Shown here: in pieces, positions 40,537 through 50,439 of the stretch
How positions within the stretch are numbered: the first letter of the stretch is position 1
Layout: each line of letters begins with the position of its first letter
Translations under genes and position numbers: made by a program
The notes under the pieces: model-generated
What the model saw: the letters and a program-made list of their open reading frames with translations, nothing else
Database searches by the model: none
What the model was told of the DNA's origin: nothing
Source of the DNA: CAIWHR01 sp963788185
GTDB lineage: Bacteria; Pseudomonadota; Gammaproteobacteria; Burkholderiales; Casimicrobiaceae
DNA: 64,000 nucleotides
Reading direction: 5' to 3'
Assembly: GCA_963788185.1 (NCBI GenBank)
Contig: CAWBGE010000012.1
Location: 62,001-126,000 of the forward strand

Positions 40537-40607
40537 GGGGACAGACCACGTTTTCCGCTCACACGGGCAAGCGCGGATCCGTCTGTCGGAAAACGTGGTC
40601 TATCCCC
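40537..40607. repeat. Palindromic repeat (GGGGACAGACCACG family) inside the atp operon
   Basis: The two 20-bp ends, GGGGACAGACCACGTTTTCC and GGAAAACGTGGTCTATCCCC, are inverted copies with one mismatch and enclose a 31-bp centre. The ends match those of the two 127-bp repeats around the sulfatase gene. The element fills the atpG-atpD gap and would fold into a long hairpin in the operon mRNA. Confidence 0.8.
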
Positions 40608-40613
40608 TCAAAC

Positions 40614-41504
40614 CTAGACCGCCGCGGCGCCGCCGACGATCTCCGCCAATTCCTTGGTGATCGCCGCCTGCCGCGACTTGTTGTAGATGAGCTGCAGCTC
40701 GTCAATGATCGTCAACGCGTTGTCGGAAGCCGCCCGCATCGCCACCATCCGCGCCGACTGCTCGGAAGCCATGTTCTCGTTGAGCATCTGGAAGATCAGC
40801 GCTTCGACGTAGCGGCGCAGCACGCCGTCGAGCAGCGACTTGGCATCGGGCTCGTAGATGTAGTCCCAGGTCCCCGCCTGCGTCAACGTCCCGCGCTTCT
40901 CGCCGGCCGGCGTCAGGAAGCTGTCGGGGATCGGCGCCATCCGCATCTGCCGCGGCTCCTGCCGCATCGTGGTGACGAAGAGCGTCGAGTACACGTACAC
41001 CTCATCGACCGTCCCGGCGACGAACTTGTCGAACAGCACCTTGACCGGACCGACGAGCTTCTCGAGATGCGGGCGGTCGCCCAGGTTGACGACGCTCGAC
41101 ACGATGTTGGCCCCCAGGCGGGTGAGAAAGCTCAGGCCCCTGGTGCCGACCGCGACGTAATCGACCTCGATGCCCCTGGCGCGCCATTCCTTGTGCTGCT
41201 GCAGGACGAGCCGCAGGATGTTGGTGTTGAGGCCCCCGCACAGCCCCTTGTCGGTGGTGATGACGATCGCGCCGACGCGCTTCACGGTTTCGCGCTTGAC
41301 GAGCAGCGGATGCCGGTACTCGGTGTTCGCCTTCGCCACGTGCATCGCGATCTGCAGCGCGCGCAGCACATAGGGGCGCGACGCGCGCATCCGGTCCTGG
41401 GCCTTTTTCATCTTCGAGGCCGCGACCATTTCCATCGCCTTGGTGATCTTGCGCGTGCTCTGCACGCTCTTGATCTTGTTACGGATCTCTTTCGCCCCCG
41501 CCAT
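40614..41504 (-). CDS. atpG: ATP synthase F1 subunit gamma
   Basis: A 296-residue gamma subunit. The N-terminal helix is AGAKEIRNKIKSVQSTRKITKAMEMVAASKM, the middle has ITTDKGLCGGLN, and the C-terminal helix ends MRAASDNALTIIDELQLIYNKSRQAAITKELAEIVGG. It is the rotor shaft between the c-ring and the catalytic hexamer. It follows atpA by 34 bp. Confidence 0.98.
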   Translation of the reverse strand: MAGAKEIRNKIKSVQSTRKITKAMEMVAASKMKKAQDRMRASRPYVLRALQIAMHVAKANTEYRHPLLVKRETVKRVGAIVITTDKGLCGGLNTNILRLVLQQHKEWRARGIEVDYVAVGTRGLSFLTRLGANIVSSVVNLGDRPHLEKLVGPVKVLFDKFVAGTVDEVYVYSTLFVTTMRQEPRQMRMAPIPDSFLTPAGEKRGTLTQAGTWDYIYEPDAKSLLDGVLRRYVEALIFQMLNENMASEQSARMVAMRAASDNALTIIDELQLIYNKSRQAAITKELAEIVGGAAAV

Positions 41505-41538
41505 GACCGGTCCTTGCTGTTCGTCGCCGTGGATGGGA

Positions 41539-43080
<1,542 letters not shown>

Positions 43081-43133
43081 GATGGGTCCTCGCGTCGCGC
43101 CGCCGAAGGGGTGGCGTCACGGTGATTTCGGAA

Positions 43134-43670
43134 TCAGGCCCGCAACTGCTGCGCCATCGCCTGAAGTTGTGCCTGCACGGTGGCGTCGACCACGGTGTCA
43201 CCCACCGTGATGCGCACGCCGCCGATCAGCGTCGGATCCACGTTGACCGTGGCATCGATCCGGCGGCCAAACCGCTTTTCCAGCGCCCCGGTAATTTCCG
43301 CGATCTGGGCATCGCTCAACGGAAACGCGCTGTCGATCTGCGCCTTCGCCACCCCCTCGGCCCCGTCCTTGAGTTGCAGGAACTCGGCCCGGATCTGCGG
43401 CAGCAACGTGATCCGGTCGGCTTCGATCAGCACCCGCAGGAAGTTGCGCTGCTCGGTGGATATCCGGTCGCCGCAGATCGACAGCAGCAGCGACTCCTTG
43501 TCGCCGGCGGTCAGCTTCGGGCTGTCGAGCGCGGCTGCAACCTTGGCATCGGCGACCACCGCCGCGGCCAGGCGCAACGCCTCGCTCCAGACCGGCAGCG
43601 CGTTGGCGTCCTGCGCCAGCGCAAAGGCGGCCTGCGCGTAGGGGCGGGCAATGGTGATGAGTTCCGCCAT
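43134..43670 (-). CDS. atpH: ATP synthase F1 subunit delta
   Basis: A 178-residue delta (OSCP) subunit. The N-terminal helical bundle begins ELITIARPYAQAAFALAQD, and the C-terminal domain has FPLSDAQIAEITGALEKRFGRRIDATVNVDPTLIGGVRITVGDTVVDATVQAQL. It joins the peripheral stalk to F1. It lies 12 bp after atpF. Confidence 0.97.
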   Translation of the reverse strand: MAELITIARPYAQAAFALAQDANALPVWSEALRLAAAVVADAKVAAALDSPKLTAGDKESLLLSICGDRISTEQRNFLRVLIEADRITLLPQIRAEFLQLKDGAEGVAKAQIDSAFPLSDAQIAEITGALEKRFGRRIDATVNVDPTLIGGVRITVGDTVVDATVQAQLQAMAQQLRA

Positions 43671-43682
43671 GGAATGTCCCCG

Positions 43683-44153
43683 TCAGAGTTCCTGCCGGAT
43701 CGCGGCGATCAGATCGGCGTGCACCTTGGCGTCGACTTCGCGTTTCAGGATCTTCGATGCACCGGCGACGACGAGATCGCCGAGTTGATCGCGCAGCGAT
43801 TCCTTCGCCCGAGCCACTTCCTGCTGGATCTCGGCCTTGGCGGCGGCGAGGATGCGGTCGGCTTCGGCTTTCGCGTCGACCTTCGCCTGCGCGACGGTCT
43901 CGTTCTTGAGCTTCTCGCCCTGCGCGATGATCTCGGCCGAGCGATGCTTGGCCTCGGTCATCATTTCGCCGATCTTGACTTCCGCCTTGGCGAAACTCTG
44001 GCGCCCGGCTTCGCTGGCGGCCAGGCCGTCGGCGATCTCTTTCTGCCGCGTTTCGATGGCGCCCATCAGCGGCGGCCAGACGAAACGGTAGGTGAACCAG
44101 ATGAACGCCGCGAAGGCCAGCGCCTGCGCGAACAGGGTCAGATTGATGTTCAT
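43683..44153 (-). CDS. atpF: ATP synthase Fo subunit b
   Basis: A 156-residue b subunit. One N-terminal membrane segment (MNINLTLFAQALAFAAFIWFTYRFVWPPLM) is followed by a long charged coiled coil ending VHADLIAAIRQEL. Two copies form the peripheral stalk. It is located between atpE and atpH as usual. Confidence 0.97.
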   Translation of the reverse strand: MNINLTLFAQALAFAAFIWFTYRFVWPPLMGAIETRQKEIADGLAASEAGRQSFAKAEVKIGEMMTEAKHRSAEIIAQGEKLKNETVAQAKVDAKAEADRILAAAKAEIQQEVARAKESLRDQLGDLVVAGASKILKREVDAKVHADLIAAIRQEL

Positions 44154-44192
44154 GGCTGCCCCCTGGCAGTTGTCGGTTGCGCGGGCGTCGCG

Positions 44193-44465
44193 TCAGCGAA
44201 TGACGGCGAGCAGCGGGTTCGCGAATGCGAACAGCATCGCGAGGCCGACGCCGATGATGAACGACGCGTCGATCAGGCCCAGGAGCAGGAACACCTTGCC
44301 TTGAAGCTGGGGCATGAGTTCGGGCTGGCGGGCAGCGCTCTCCAGGAACTTCGAGCACATGAGACCGATGCCGAGACAGGCGCCGAGCGCTCCCAGTCCG
44401 ATGATGAGGCCGATGCCGACGCTGGTGTAGGCCTGGATCATTGCCAGCAGTTGCAATTTTTCCAT
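44193..44465 (-). CDS. atpE: ATP synthase Fo subunit c
   Basis: A 90-residue proteolipid with two membrane helices. The first holds the glycine-rich GLGALGACLGIGL, the polar loop is AARQPE, and the second carries the ion-binding carboxylate in LLGLIDASFIIGVG (Asp66). The residues around that Asp, and the lack of the Gln/Glu sodium ligands, fit a proton-coupled ring. Confidence 0.97.
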   Translation of the reverse strand: MEKLQLLAMIQAYTSVGIGLIIGLGALGACLGIGLMCSKFLESAARQPELMPQLQGKVFLLLGLIDASFIIGVGLAMLFAFANPLLAVIR

Positions 44466-44526
44466 GTTGCTTTTCCTTTCAGTAACGGGAGTGGGACTCG
44501 GGTGACGAGGGTGAAGCGGAGAGCGA

Positions 44527-45327
44527 TCAGTGGTGTTCTTCGGCCATCGACATGTAAACGGCGGTCAGCATCATGAAGATGAACGCCTGCAGCGGCACGA
44601 TCAGCAGGTGGAAGATCGCCCAGCCCAGGTGCAGCACGCCGCCGAACAGCGTGCCGGCGAGGCCGGTGGCGGCCCACATGCCGAGCAGCAGGAAGATGAC
44701 CTCGCCGGCGTAGATGTTGCCGTACAGCCGCAGCGAATGCGACAGCGGCTTCGACACGTACTCGACGATGTTCATCGCGAGATTGATCGGCCACAGCAGC
44801 GGGTGCTTGCCGAACGGCGAGGTGACGAGCTCGTGGATCCAGCCGCCGAGGCCCTTGGCCCGGATGCTGAAGTAGATCATCAGGCCGAACACCGACAGCG
44901 CCAGCGCGAACGTGGTGTTGATGTCGGCGGTCGGCACGACGCGCCAGTGGTCGGCGAAGAGATGCGTGAACTTCGCGGTGATGTCGACCGGCAGGAAATC
45001 CATCGCGTTCATCATCACCACGAACACGAACACGGTCAGCGCGAGCGGGCCGACGAGCTTCGACGGGCCGTGGTAGATCCCCTTGGCCTGGCCGTTGACG
45101 AACTCCAGCGCCAGCTCGACGAACGCCTGCAGCTTCGACGGCACGCCGGACGTGACCTTGCGCGTGACCCACCACAGGAAGCCGAACGACAGCACGCCGA
45201 TCAGCACCGCCATCACGAAGCTGTCGACGTGCAGCGTCCAGAAGCCGCCGGCATCGCCGAAGGGCTTGGCGAAGTGCGTTAGGTGCCCCTGGATGTATTC
45301 GGTGGGATTCGTGGGTCCGGCGGCCAT
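44527..45327 (-). CDS. atpB: ATP synthase Fo subunit a
   Basis: A 266-residue a subunit with several membrane helices. The essential arginine is in KPLSHSLRLYGNIYAGE; FVFVVMMNAMDFLPVD and the closing PLQAFIFMMLTAVYMSMAEEHH are typical. It forms the proton half-channels beside the c-ring. It follows the atpI-like gene by 13 bp. Confidence 0.97.
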   Translation of the reverse strand: MAAGPTNPTEYIQGHLTHFAKPFGDAGGFWTLHVDSFVMAVLIGVLSFGFLWWVTRKVTSGVPSKLQAFVELALEFVNGQAKGIYHGPSKLVGPLALTVFVFVVMMNAMDFLPVDITAKFTHLFADHWRVVPTADINTTFALALSVFGLMIYFSIRAKGLGGWIHELVTSPFGKHPLLWPINLAMNIVEYVSKPLSHSLRLYGNIYAGEVIFLLLGMWAATGLAGTLFGGVLHLGWAIFHLLIVPLQAFIFMMLTAVYMSMAEEHH

Positions 45328-45340
45328 GTCGAGTCTCGTG

Positions 45341-45709
45341 TCAGTCGCGAAGAATCAGAACCAATCGGAACAGCAGTGCCGTCAGGATGAAGCTGGCGAG
45401 GAATGCCGCCGGCACCATCTCCCGGTACGTCAAAAACACCACCGCCAGCAGCAGCAACAGCAGTAAAATCTTACTCGCCTCGGCTCGCACTGCAGCGATC
45501 ACTTCGCCCCCCGGGCCTGCGGGCCGCATCAGGCCGTAGGCCAACGCATAGAGCCCGTTGGCGGCGAGGTTGATCACCCCCCCCAGCAACGCCGACCCGA
45601 CCCCGTGTACACCGGCCGCGAAACCCGCGATGGCCGCGACCGCCACCGTGACGATTGCCTGCCACAACAGCATGGCGCGAAACGATCGGGTGTGGAGCGG
45701 GGAAGTCAC
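45341..45709 (-). CDS. atpI: ATP synthase subunit I-like membrane protein
   Basis: A 122-residue protein with four hydrophobic segments (LLWQAIVTVAVAAIAGFAAG, ALLGGVINLAANGLYALAYG, KILLLLLLLAVVFLTY, AFLASFILTALLFRLVLIL), the pattern of AtpI. AtpI is encoded ahead of atpB in many bacteria and helps assemble the c-ring, but is not part of the final complex. Assignment rests on position and topology because the family is poorly conserved. First gene of the operon behind a good promoter. Confidence 0.85.
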   Translation of the reverse strand: MTSPLHTRSFRAMLLWQAIVTVAVAAIAGFAAGVHGVGSALLGGVINLAANGLYALAYGLMRPAGPGGEVIAAVRAEASKILLLLLLLAVVFLTYREMVPAAFLASFILTALLFRLVLILRD

Positions 45710-45782
45710 TCGGTTGCGCGCTTGGGCGGCCCTCGGGCAAGCGATGCATCGTCGCGCGCTTCGAGTGCAACCAAAGCGTTCG

Positions 45783-45812
45783 ATTATAGCGACTCAAGCA
45801 CCTAATTCGCAA
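45783..45812 (-). promoter_or_regulatory. Predicted sigma70-type promoter of the atp operon
   Basis: On the minus strand TTGCGA (45812-45807) and a perfect TATAAT (45788-45783) are 18 bp apart. Transcription would start near 45776, giving a leader of about 65 nt before atpI. The rest of the 190-bp gap up to the MoaD/ThiS-like gene shows nothing else recognisable. Confidence 0.65.
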
Positions 45813-45898
45813 CGAGAATGTTGCGTTGCGACGAGGCCCGGCGAGTTGGTCAGGTGGTCAGGCCAATTCGCCGCCGCGACGTCGCTCGCGGCGCGCCA

Positions 45899-46177
45899 TT
45901 ACCCGCCCGACAGCGCGCCGACGATCATGATTTCCGCACCCGGCGCGAGCATCGCGTCGAGATCGCGCGCGAGCGCAGCATCGACGAAGATCTTGATGTG
46001 CGCACGAATCGAGGCCTGCTCGTCGACCACGCGGAAGGCGATGCCGGGATACCGTGTATCGAGACGGGCCAGCGCGTCGCGCAGCGTCGCAGACGCAGGA
46101 AGTTCGTCGAGCGACACCGTGGCCGCGCCATCGGTATAGGAGCGCAGCAGACCTGGAATTCGGATCACGGCGCGCAT
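45899..46177 (-). CDS. MoaD/ThiS-family sulfur-carrier-like protein
   Basis: A 92-residue beta-grasp protein. It starts MRAVIRIPGLLRSYTDGAATVSL, has TLRDALARLDTRYPGIAFRVVDE, and ends IMIVGALSGG. The C-terminal Gly-Gly is the site that MoaD and ThiS use to carry sulfur as a thiocarboxylate after adenylation. No MoeB, MoaE or ThiF-like enzyme is adjacent. It lies 24 bp after a BNR-repeat protein gene on the same strand, a pairing I associate with other proteobacteria and actinobacteria but whose purpose I do not know. A GTG just before the ATG is an alternative start. Confidence 0.8.
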   Translation of the reverse strand: MRAVIRIPGLLRSYTDGAATVSLDELPASATLRDALARLDTRYPGIAFRVVDEQASIRAHIKIFVDAALARDLDAMLAPGAEIMIVGALSGG

Positions 46178-46201
46178 CACGGCCGTCCGGGCAGTACGGG
46201 A

Positions 46202-47341
46202 CTACACCGCCTCGACCGCGTAGATGTGCGGCAGATGCTGCGCCAGGCACTTCCACGTCTGGCCTTCGTCGCGACTGCCCCAGATCTCGCCGCTGGTGGT
46301 GCCGAAGTAGATGCCCACCGTGCGCGAGGCGTCGGCCGTCATCGCCTGCCGCTTCACCGTCCACCAGGCCTGGCTCGCCGGCAGGCCGGTGGCCTGCCGC
46401 TGCCAGGATTTCCCGCCATTGATCGAGCGGTAGACCGCCGGCCGTCCACGTGGCGCAACGCGCGGCCACACGTCGCTGCCATCCATCGGGAACACCCATA
46501 GCCGATCCGGATCCCGCGGATGGACCACCAGCGGGAAACCGATCGCCCCGACTGTCCCGGGCATCCGGGCGCCGATGTCGGACCATTGCCGCGATGGACG
46601 GTCGAGACGGTAAATGCCGCAGTGGTTTTGCTGGTAGAGGCGGTCCGGATCCTTGGGGTGCAGGCGCACGCAGTGCGGATCATGGCCGAACGGCGCGTCG
46701 GGCTCGGGCAGGAAATCGGCCCTCACACCGCGATTCAAGGGCTGCCAGTCGGCGCCGCCATCGACGGACTCGAACACCCCGCCGCTCGACATGCCGATGT
46801 AGAGATGCGTCGCGTCGCGCGGATCGACCAGAATCGAATGCAGCTTCGCGCCGTCCGGCGTGCCGTCCTGGTCGCCGCCACACCACGCCTTGCGCTGCGG
46901 GTGCGCGTTGAACCCTGCCACGCCGTCCCAGGTGACGCCACCGTCACGCGACCGGAACAGTCCCTGCGGCGACGTTCCCGCGTACCACACGAGAGGCTCC
47001 GACACATGACCGGGCGTCAGCCAGAACGTGTGGTCGACGACGCGACCGCTTCCGGCGTCGAACGCCGGCGGGCGCGTGGCCTCCTGCCACTGGCGACCGC
47101 CGTTCGTGGAACGGAAGATCGTCGGTCCGAGATGGCCGGTGCGCGCCGCCACCAGCAGCGTCCGCCCATCGCGCGGATCGCGCAGCGCATGGTGAACGAT
47201 GTGGCCGAGGAACTGCGGGCCGGCGAGTTTCCAGTTGCGGCGGGACGCGTCCGCGGCAAGTGTCCACAACCCTTTGCGCGTCGCGACCAGCAGCGTGACG
47301 CGTCCGTCCCCGGCAGACCCTGGGGTTCGACTTGTGACCAT
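46202..47341 (-). CDS. BNR/Asp-box repeat protein (sialidase- or YCF48-like beta-propeller)
   Basis: A 379-residue protein with several Asp-box repeats: IFRSTNGGRQW, LFRSRDGGVTW, VFESVDGGADW, VYRSINGGKSW and IWGSRDEGQTW, each at the end of a propeller blade. The interleaved HPKDPDRLY and HPRDPDRLW loops are also periodic. This fold occurs in sialidases, photosystem assembly factors and many uncharacterised proteins. The residues needed for sialidase chemistry are not evident, so enzyme activity should not be assumed. There is no signal peptide. The ATG at 47341 follows GGGAGG. Its likely partner is the adjacent MoaD/ThiS-like protein. Confidence 0.85.
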   Translation of the reverse strand: MVTSRTPGSAGDGRVTLLVATRKGLWTLAADASRRNWKLAGPQFLGHIVHHALRDPRDGRTLLVAARTGHLGPTIFRSTNGGRQWQEATRPPAFDAGSGRVVDHTFWLTPGHVSEPLVWYAGTSPQGLFRSRDGGVTWDGVAGFNAHPQRKAWCGGDQDGTPDGAKLHSILVDPRDATHLYIGMSSGGVFESVDGGADWQPLNRGVRADFLPEPDAPFGHDPHCVRLHPKDPDRLYQQNHCGIYRLDRPSRQWSDIGARMPGTVGAIGFPLVVHPRDPDRLWVFPMDGSDVWPRVAPRGRPAVYRSINGGKSWQRQATGLPASQAWWTVKRQAMTADASRTVGIYFGTTSGEIWGSRDEGQTWKCLAQHLPHIYAVEAV

Positions 47342-47482
47342 GACACCTCCCGCGCAGACTTCGACGAGCTGCAAACGCTACGCCACCGTGTGCATCCCGT
47401 CTACCGGGGGGGTTGAATTTCGCCGCAATGCCTGCAACTCTATGCAGCTGTTCCGTTTCTTTTGTCCAACCAAGGAGAACCC

Positions 47483-47989
47483 ATGACGATCAAGGTCGGT
47501 GACAAGCTTCCCGCGGGCACGCTGTCCGAATACGTCGAAGTCGAAGGCGGCGGCTGCAGCGTCGGCCCCAATCCGTTTCAGGTCGAGGCGCTGACCGCCG
47601 GCAAGAAGGTGGTCATTTTCGGCCTCCCCGGGGCCTTCACGCCGACCTGCTCGGCCCAGCACGTGCCGGGCTATCTCGCGAACCTTGACGCGCTGAAGGC
47701 GAAGGGCGTGGCCGAAGTGATCTGCATGGCCGTCAACGACCCCTTCGTGATGGGCGCCTGGGCACGCGACCTGAAAACCGCCGGCAAGCTGCGGATGATG
47801 GGCGACGGCAGCGCGAACTACACCAAGGCACTGGGACTCGAGTTCGATCTCACGGCCAAGGGACTGGGCATGCGCTGCCAGCGCTTCTCGATGCTCGTCG
47901 ACAACGGTGTCGTCAAGACGCTCAACATCGAAGCTCCGGGCAAGTTCGAGGTCTCCGACGCAGCGACGATGCTAAAGCAGCTCGGCTGA
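47483..47989 (+). CDS. Peroxiredoxin, Prx5 type
   Basis: A 168-residue peroxiredoxin of the Prx5/redoxin group. The active site is FGLPGAFTPTCSAQHVPGY with peroxidatic Cys56 and the upstream Thr53. AVNDPFVMGAWARDL and DGSANYTKALGLEFDL are typical. It reduces hydrogen peroxide and organic hydroperoxides with glutathione/glutaredoxin or thioredoxin. The ATG at 47483 lies behind AAGGAG. The gene stands alone between divergent and convergent neighbours, so it has its own promoter in the 140 bp upstream, which I could not pin down. Confidence 0.93.
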   Translation: MTIKVGDKLPAGTLSEYVEVEGGGCSVGPNPFQVEALTAGKKVVIFGLPGAFTPTCSAQHVPGYLANLDALKAKGVAEVICMAVNDPFVMGAWARDLKTAGKLRMMGDGSANYTKALGLEFDLTAKGLGMRCQRFSMLVDNGVVKTLNIEAPGKFEVSDAATMLKQLG

Positions 47990-48009
47990 GAACGCCGTTC
48001 GACCAGGCG

Positions 48010-48051
48010 CCCTGGCGATGCCAGGGCTGCCGATCCGGCCCGCATGGCCGG
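48010..48051. terminator. Tandem hairpins between convergent genes
   Basis: CCCTGGC-GAT-GCCAGGG (48010-48026) and CCGGCC-CGCAT-GGCCGG (48035-48051) are two perfect stem-loops between the peroxiredoxin gene and parB. They probably stop transcription from both sides. No T-tract is present. Confidence 0.5.
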
Positions 48052-48077
48052 GACGCGACGCTTCGTGCCGATGTTTT

Positions 48078-48935
48078 CTATTGGCGCCGCAACCGCTGCA
48101 ACAGTCCGTCGAGCTGTTCGAGGCTTGAATACTCGATCACCACACGGCCTGCGCCCGTTTTTTTTGGTTCGATCGCCACCGTTGCGCCGAGAACCTCGGC
48201 GAGTTCTTCCTGCAGTCGCCCGAGATCCGCATCGATACGCGGGGCACGCGGCGCGGCCTTGCGGCGACCTGCGTCCTGCAGCCGATGCACCAAGCGCTCG
48301 GTTTCGCGCACCGACAGCCCCTGCGCCACGACGCGCGCGGCAGCGGCCGTCTGCGCGCCCGCCGACAGCCCCAGCAGCGCTCGCGCATGCCCCATGTCGA
48401 GCTGGCCGTTCATCATGTATTCCTGGACCGGCCGGGCGAGCTCCCGCAGACGGAGGAGGTTGCTGACGGCGCTGCGCGACCGACCCACGGCCTTGGCCGC
48501 CGCTTCGTGCGTCAGGCCGAACTCGTCGATGAGGCGCCCGATGCCCTGGGCCTCTTCCAGCGCGTTCAGGTCTTCGCGCTGGATGTTCTCGATCAGCGCC
48601 AGCGCCAGCGCGGATTGATCCGGAACGGCCTTCACCAGCGCGGGCACTTCGGTGAGCCCTGCCCGCAAGGCCGCCCGCCAACGCCGCTCGCCGGCGATGA
48701 TCTCGAAGCGCGCCCCTTCCACCGGCCGCACGAGGATGGGCTGCATGATCCCCTGCTCGCGTATCGACGCCGCCAGCTCGTCGAGCGACGCTTCGTCCAT
48801 GCGCGTGCGTGGCTGGTACTTGCCCGGCTTCAGCCGGTCGATGGCGATCATCTGCTGCGACTCCGCGCCGCTCTTCTCGCTGCCGCCGGCGAGCAGCGCA
48901 TCGAGGCCGCGGCCGAGTCCCTTGGGTCGAATCAT
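48078..48935 (-). CDS. parB: Chromosome-partitioning protein ParB
   Basis: A 285-residue ParB. The ParA-interacting N-terminus is KGLGRGLDALLAG. The CTP-binding ParB/Srx domain contains YQPRTRMDEASLDELAASI, GARFEIIAGERRWRAA and ENIQREDLNALEEA. The HTH region is LTHEAAAKAVGRSRSAVSNLLRL, and a C-terminal dimerisation domain ends the protein. It loads at parS sites, spreads as a CTP-dependent clamp and drives origin segregation with ParA. Two parS-like sites lie 3.6-4.5 kb away. Confidence 0.97.
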   Translation of the reverse strand: MIRPKGLGRGLDALLAGGSEKSGAESQQMIAIDRLKPGKYQPRTRMDEASLDELAASIREQGIMQPILVRPVEGARFEIIAGERRWRAALRAGLTEVPALVKAVPDQSALALALIENIQREDLNALEEAQGIGRLIDEFGLTHEAAAKAVGRSRSAVSNLLRLRELARPVQEYMMNGQLDMGHARALLGLSAGAQTAAAARVVAQGLSVRETERLVHRLQDAGRRKAAPRAPRIDADLGRLQEELAEVLGATVAIEPKKTGAGRVVIEYSSLEQLDGLLQRLRRQ

Positions 48936-48961
48936 GGGGTTCTTTCCTCGCGATGGACGGA

Positions 48962-49801
48962 TCAGGCGACCGTCGCGGCAATGCCGCCTTCGGCGACGTC
49001 CTGGGCTTCCCTGCGCCGCAGCAGCTCGCCGGCGAGCGCGAGATACGCCAGCGCGCCCTTCGAGCTCTTGTCGAGCCGGAGCACCGGTATGCCGTGCGAA
49101 GGCGCCTCGGCAAGCCGCACGTTGCGCGGGATGACGGTGCGGAACAGCTTGTCGCCGAAATGCTTTTCGAGCTCCGCGGCGACGTTCTGCGCGAGCGTGT
49201 TGCGCGGATCGTACATCGTCCGCAGCAGGCCTTCGATCTCGAGCCTGGGATTCAGGTTCGCGCGCACTTTCTTGATCGTCTGCACGAGGTCCGACAGCCC
49301 TTCCAGCGCGTAGTACTCGCACTGCATCGGAATCAGCACCGAATCGGCGGCGCACAGGCCGTTCAACGTCAGCAGCGACAGCGACGGCGGGCAATCGAGC
49401 AGAATGAAATCGTAATCGGCAACGATATCGCTGAGCGCTGCGCGCATCTGCTGTAGCGCTTCGGCCAGCGCGTCCTTGAGACGCGTCTCCCGCTCCGGGA
49501 AGTCCACCAGTTCGACCTCGGCGCCCGCGAGTTCGCGGTTGGCGGGAACGATGTCGAAGCCGCCGGTCGGCGAGGTCACGCGGACGTCGGCGATCTTGCG
49601 CTCGCCCAGCAGCACCTGATAGACGGTCGCGGGGAGTTCCCGCTTGTCGAGCCCGGCGCCGGTGGTCGCATTGCCCTGCGGATCGAGGTCGACCAGCAGC
49701 ACGCGACGCTTCATCGCCGAGAGGCTCGCGGCCAGGTTGACCGCGGTGGTCGTCTTGCCGACGCCGCCCTTCTGGTTGGCGACGGCGATGATTCGGGTCA
49801 T
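48962..49801 (-). CDS. parA: Chromosome-partitioning ATPase ParA (Soj)
   Basis: A 279-residue ParA with an intact deviant Walker A (QKGGVGKTTTAVNLAAS), the A' box LLVDLDPQGNATTG, and Walker B FILLDCPPSLSLLT. It binds DNA nonspecifically as an ATP dimer and is stimulated by ParB. The ATG overlaps the rsmG stop (ATGA). The intact signature lysine contrasts with the altered ParA-like protein encoded at 20958. Confidence 0.97.
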   Translation of the reverse strand: MTRIIAVANQKGGVGKTTTAVNLAASLSAMKRRVLLVDLDPQGNATTGAGLDKRELPATVYQVLLGERKIADVRVTSPTGGFDIVPANRELAGAEVELVDFPERETRLKDALAEALQQMRAALSDIVADYDFILLDCPPSLSLLTLNGLCAADSVLIPMQCEYYALEGLSDLVQTIKKVRANLNPRLEIEGLLRTMYDPRNTLAQNVAAELEKHFGDKLFRTVIPRNVRLAEAPSHGIPVLRLDKSSKGALAYLALAGELLRRREAQDVAEGGIAATVA

Positions 49802-50439
49802 GGCCCGGTCTCCCTTTTCCGCATGATGACGAGATGCCGCTGCGCGTCGAGTCCCGGCACCGCAAGCGCGGGGGTGGCGACGACCGTTACCGAAGGCGGC
49901 AAGGTGGCGATTTCCGCTTCCGGAAGCAACCCCTTCATTGCCAGCAGCACGCCTCCCGGAGCGAGGTGAGGCCACGCGGCGGCCACGAACGCGGACAGCT
50001 CGGCAAAGGCGCGAGCGATCACGGCGTCGAAGGGCTGCTCGGCCACGAACGCCTCGGCACGCGCGGTGACTGCCTTCGCGTTGGCGAGGCCGAGTTCGTT
50101 GATGGCCTGCTGGATGAACGCGGTCTTCTTCGCATTGCTGTCGAGCAGCGTCACCGCAAGGTCGGGCCGCACGATGGCGAGCGGCAACCCGGGAAGCCCC
50201 GCGCCGCTGCCGATGTCCAGCAGGCGCGCGCCCGATCGCGCCGGCAGGAACGGCAGTACCGCGAGCGAATCGAGCAGGTGATGCGTGATCATCTCGTCGG
50301 GCGCGCGGATGGCGGTGAGGTTGTAGGTGCGGTTCCACTTGGTGAGCAGCGCCAGGAACTGGGCGCAGCGTTCCCGCGCCTCGTCGGTGAGCACGATTCC
50401 GAGCGACCGCAGCGCCGCGCCAAGGTCAGGAACCGCCAT
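49798..50439 (-). CDS. rsmG: 16S rRNA (guanine-527-N7) methyltransferase
   Basis: A 213-residue RsmG (GidB). The start region KWNRTYNLTAIRAPDEMITHHLLDSLAVLP is diagnostic, followed by the AdoMet motif LLDIGSGAGLPGLPLAIVRPD and VTARAEAF. It methylates G527 of 16S rRNA. The ATG overlaps the mnmG stop by one base (TGATG), and its own stop overlaps the parA start, so three genes are coupled. Confidence 0.97.
   Translation of the reverse strand: MAVPDLGAALRSLGIVLTDEARERCAQFLALLTKWNRTYNLTAIRAPDEMITHHLLDSLAVLPFLPARSGARLLDIGSGAGLPGLPLAIVRPDLAVTLLDSNAKKTAFIQQAINELGLANAKAVTARAEAFVAEQPFDAVIARAFAELSAFVAAAWPHLAPGGVLLAMKGLLPEAEIATLPPSVTVVATPALAVPGLDAQRHLVIMRKRETGP

Noticed and set aside
45710..45898. Chromosome origin between the MoaD/ThiS-like gene and atpI
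   Set aside because: No cluster of DnaA boxes or AT-rich unwinding stretch was seen there or in the parS region.
46202..47341. Assignment as a functional sialidase
   Set aside because: Asp-box repeats alone do not show catalysis; the arginine triad and a signal peptide are not evident.
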